Shown here: one piece after another, positions 7,162 to 8,711 of the stretch
Position numbering within the stretch: the first letter of the stretch is position 1
Layout of the letters: every line of letters begins with the position of its first letter
Assembly (NCBI GenBank): GCA_015492915.1
Contig: WGED01000234.1
Coordinates: 1 to 8,711 of the forward strand
DNA: 8,711 nt
Origin: Cyclobacteriaceae bacterium
GTDB lineage: Bacteria > Bacteroidota > Bacteroidia > Cytophagales > Cyclobacteriaceae
Reading direction: 5' to 3'
The notes under the pieces: model-generated
The model's database searches: none
Told to the model about the DNA's origin: nothing
The model's input: the letters and a program-made list of their open reading frames with translations, nothing else
Translations under genes and position numbers: made by a program

Positions 7162-8523
7162 ATGAAAAAAGACATATCGCATTCATCTTCTTCGAGAAGG
7201 GACTTTCTGAAAAAATCAACGCTGGGTGCCGCGGGTATCACCATAGGCGCCATGGGCTTTACGGCAAAGAGCTACGCGCGCATCGCCGGCGCCAACGACA
7301 AGCTGAATGTGGCGCTGGTGGGCCTCGGACGCCGATACAGCGCGTATATACCGCCCATCGGCATCAAGGGCAACAACACCAACCTGCTGTACCTCTGCGA
7401 CGTAATGAAAAGCCAGCGCGAAAAGGCATTAGGGCGCGTGAAAAAGGAATTGGGCTATTCGCCGATGCTGGAAAATGATTTCTCAAAAGTGATCAACGAT
7501 GCTGATGTGGATGCCGTTTTTCTCGCTACACCTGACCACTGGCATACGCCCGGGGCGCTGCTGGCGCTGGCGGCAGGCAAGCACGTGTATGTCGAAAAAC
7601 CCATCAGCCACAATCCCTACGAAGGGGAGCTGCTGATGCAGGCGCAGAAAAAATATGACAAGCTCATAGTGCAAATGGGCAACCAGCAACGCTCATCGCC
7701 CCATTCAAAGGAAATAATGCAGGCCATCCATGAAGGCGCCATCGGGAATCCTTATCTCGCTGTGGCATTTTACTCCAACAGGCGTGGCCGTACGCCTATC
7801 CAGGTGAAACAGGCGCCGCCAGATGGGCTTGATTGGGAGTTGTGGCAGGGGCCGGCGCCGCGCTGTGATTATACCTTCAACACATGGGATTACAACTGGC
7901 ACTGGTACGGCTGGGCTTACGGCACGGCAGAGACGGGCAACAATGCTACCCATGAGCTGGATGTAGCACGCTGGGCATTGCAGGTGGATTATCCCGAAGA
8001 AGCCTATGTTGAAGCGGAGAAGCGGCATTTTCCCGATGATGGCTGGGAGATGTACGACACCATGGATGCCACCTTCAAATTTGATGGAGATAAGGTGATA
8101 AAATGGGACGGCAAGAGCCGCAACGGATACAGTACCTACGGTGGCGGCCGTGGCACCATCATTTACGGCTCCGAAGGCTCCGTATTTGTCAACCGGTCGT
8201 TGTACAGGATGTTCGATCGCAAAGGTAAGTTGATAAAGGAAAACACTGCCAAATCAAAGGAATCGGGCGTGCAACTGGGTGGCGGAGGTGGCATGACGAC
8301 CATGCACGTCACCAACTTTTTCGATGCCATCAGGGGCAAGGCAGCTCAGCGATCACCTGTTGATGAGGGCGTGAAGAGCACCCTTTTGTGCCATCTGGCC
8401 AATATCTCGTACCGCACGGGCCAACGCCTGCGACTGAATAATATGGGGCATGTCATTAACAGCGACGAAGCGATGCAATTGTGGCGCAGGGAGTATGCCA
8501 AAGGCTGGGAACCGAAGATATGA
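7162..8523 (+). CDS. Tat-signal Gfo/Idh/MocA-family oxidoreductase
   Basis: NAD(P)-dependent sugar oxidoreductase of the Gfo/Idh/MocA family. The N-terminus carries a twin-arginine signal (SRRDFLKK, Arg12-Arg13) and a hydrophobic run to about residue 37, ending in the SYARI-x-GAND junction typical of exported members. The Rossmann fold follows: VALVGLG (residues 50-56) then YLCD, whose Asp80 ends the second strand and suggests NAD-type binding. The family hallmark EKP is at 145-147, and the substrate-side His264 and Asp267 lie in THELDVARW. The third glycine of the GxGxxG loop appears to be Tyr59 (GLGRRY), a mild departure. At 453 residues it is normal for the secreted subgroup. Relatives include GH109 N-acetylgalactosaminidases, which use NAD catalytically, and enzymes of the 3-keto-glycoside pathway, so the gene could encode a dehydrogenase or an NAD-dependent glycosidase; I see no basis to choose. 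It is divergent from the sulfatase gene and followed by a likely terminator. Confidence 0.92.
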   Translation: MKKDISHSSSSRRDFLKKSTLGAAGITIGAMGFTAKSYARIAGANDKLNVALVGLGRRYSAYIPPIGIKGNNTNLLYLCDVMKSQREKALGRVKKELGYSPMLENDFSKVINDADVDAVFLATPDHWHTPGALLALAAGKHVYVEKPISHNPYEGELLMQAQKKYDKLIVQMGNQQRSSPHSKEIMQAIHEGAIGNPYLAVAFYSNRRGRTPIQVKQAPPDGLDWELWQGPAPRCDYTFNTWDYNWHWYGWAYGTAETGNNATHELDVARWALQVDYPEEAYVEAEKRHFPDDGWEMYDTMDATFKFDGDKVIKWDGKSRNGYSTYGGGRGTIIYGSEGSVFVNRSLYRMFDRKGKLIKENTAKSKESGVQLGGGGGMTTMHVTNFFDAIRGKAAQRSPVDEGVKSTLLCHLANISYRTGQRLRLNNMGHVINSDEAMQLWRREYAKGWEPKI

Positions 8524-8544
8524 GAATTTTGTGTTTATAAATTC

Positions 8545-8579
8545 AAAGCCGGGTCCGCGGGGTTCCAGCTTTTGTTTTG
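8545..8579 (+). terminator. Probable intrinsic terminator after the Gfo/Idh/MocA gene
   Basis: Starting 22 bases past the stop codon, AAAGC (8545-8549) pairs with GCTTT (8568-8572). Beyond one C-A mismatch, the stem continues with GGG against TCC (including a G-U pair), closing a GC-rich loop. A T-rich tract (TTTTGTTTTGT) follows. This is the expected form for a factor-independent terminator, though the stem is imperfect. Confidence 0.45.
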
Positions 8580-8711
8580 TGTTTTCGAGAAGTAGAATAA
8601 GCTGTGGCAGACGCAATGAAAGATGAGCCCCCTTGCTATCCATTGCATGAAAAATTGCCATAAATCCATGAAATCATGACTTTTTGACAAAAAATTTGAT
8701 CGATCCGGAAA

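Noticed and set aside
8353..8661. A minus-strand frame of 102 codons covering the 3' end of the Gfo/Idh/MocA gene and the downstream spacer.
   Set aside because: More than half is antisense to the conserved C-terminus and the rest reads through the predicted terminator. There is no signal peptide, motif or promoter.
8586..8711. A start of another gene or a mobile-element end in the right-hand tail.
   Set aside because: ATG codons there lead to very short frames (for example ATG at 8676 reaches TGA within three codons). No inverted repeat or recognisable motif was seen, so it is left as unassigned AT-rich spacer.

Overview
The window looks like part of a glycan-degradation locus from a Bacteroidota bacterium, most like the Bacteroidales. 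The evidence is protein style (Sec and lipoprotein exo-hydrolases, an S1 sulfatase, Tat-exported oxidoreductases), moderate-GC genes separated by AT-rich gaps, no convincing Shine-Dalgarno sequences, and one exact match to the Bacteroidetes -7 promoter consensus TAnnTTTG. No SusC/SusD pair, regulator, transposase, tRNA or CRISPR array is present, so this is a slice of a locus or an accessory cluster without its transporter.

Layout from left to right: (1) the 3' part of a GH33 sialidase on the + strand, cut by the window edge; (2) a tightly packed minus-strand block. Read in its own direction, this block runs lipoprotein sulfatase (6984-5539), a 793-residue beta-propeller plus GH29-like fucosidase fusion (5448-3067), a small secreted DUF2271 protein (2934-2374) and a Tat-signal aldo/keto reductase (2370-1363). 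The sialidase and reductase converge with only 8 bases between their stop codons. (3) A 177-base divergent intergenic region. (4) A Tat-signal Gfo/Idh/MocA oxidoreductase on the + strand (7162-8523), followed by a plausible terminator and 138 bases with nothing recognisable. No gene-free stretch exceeds 300 bases.

Taken together, the predicted activities are removal of sialic acid, sulfate and a fucose-like terminal sugar. This suggests a sulfated, sialylated, fucosylated glycan such as a mucin-type O-glycan, although neither fucosidase specificity nor a shared substrate can be proven from sequence. The less ordinary layer is redox: two Tat-exported NAD(P)-type oxidoreductases and a DUF2271 protein with a DxVTGAT motif resembling the ApbE flavinylation site of FMN_bind proteins. 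This raises the possibility of an extracytoplasmic, oxidation-assisted deglycosylation or redox-relay module coupled to classical hydrolases. That is inference; the individual gene families are recognised with much more confidence.
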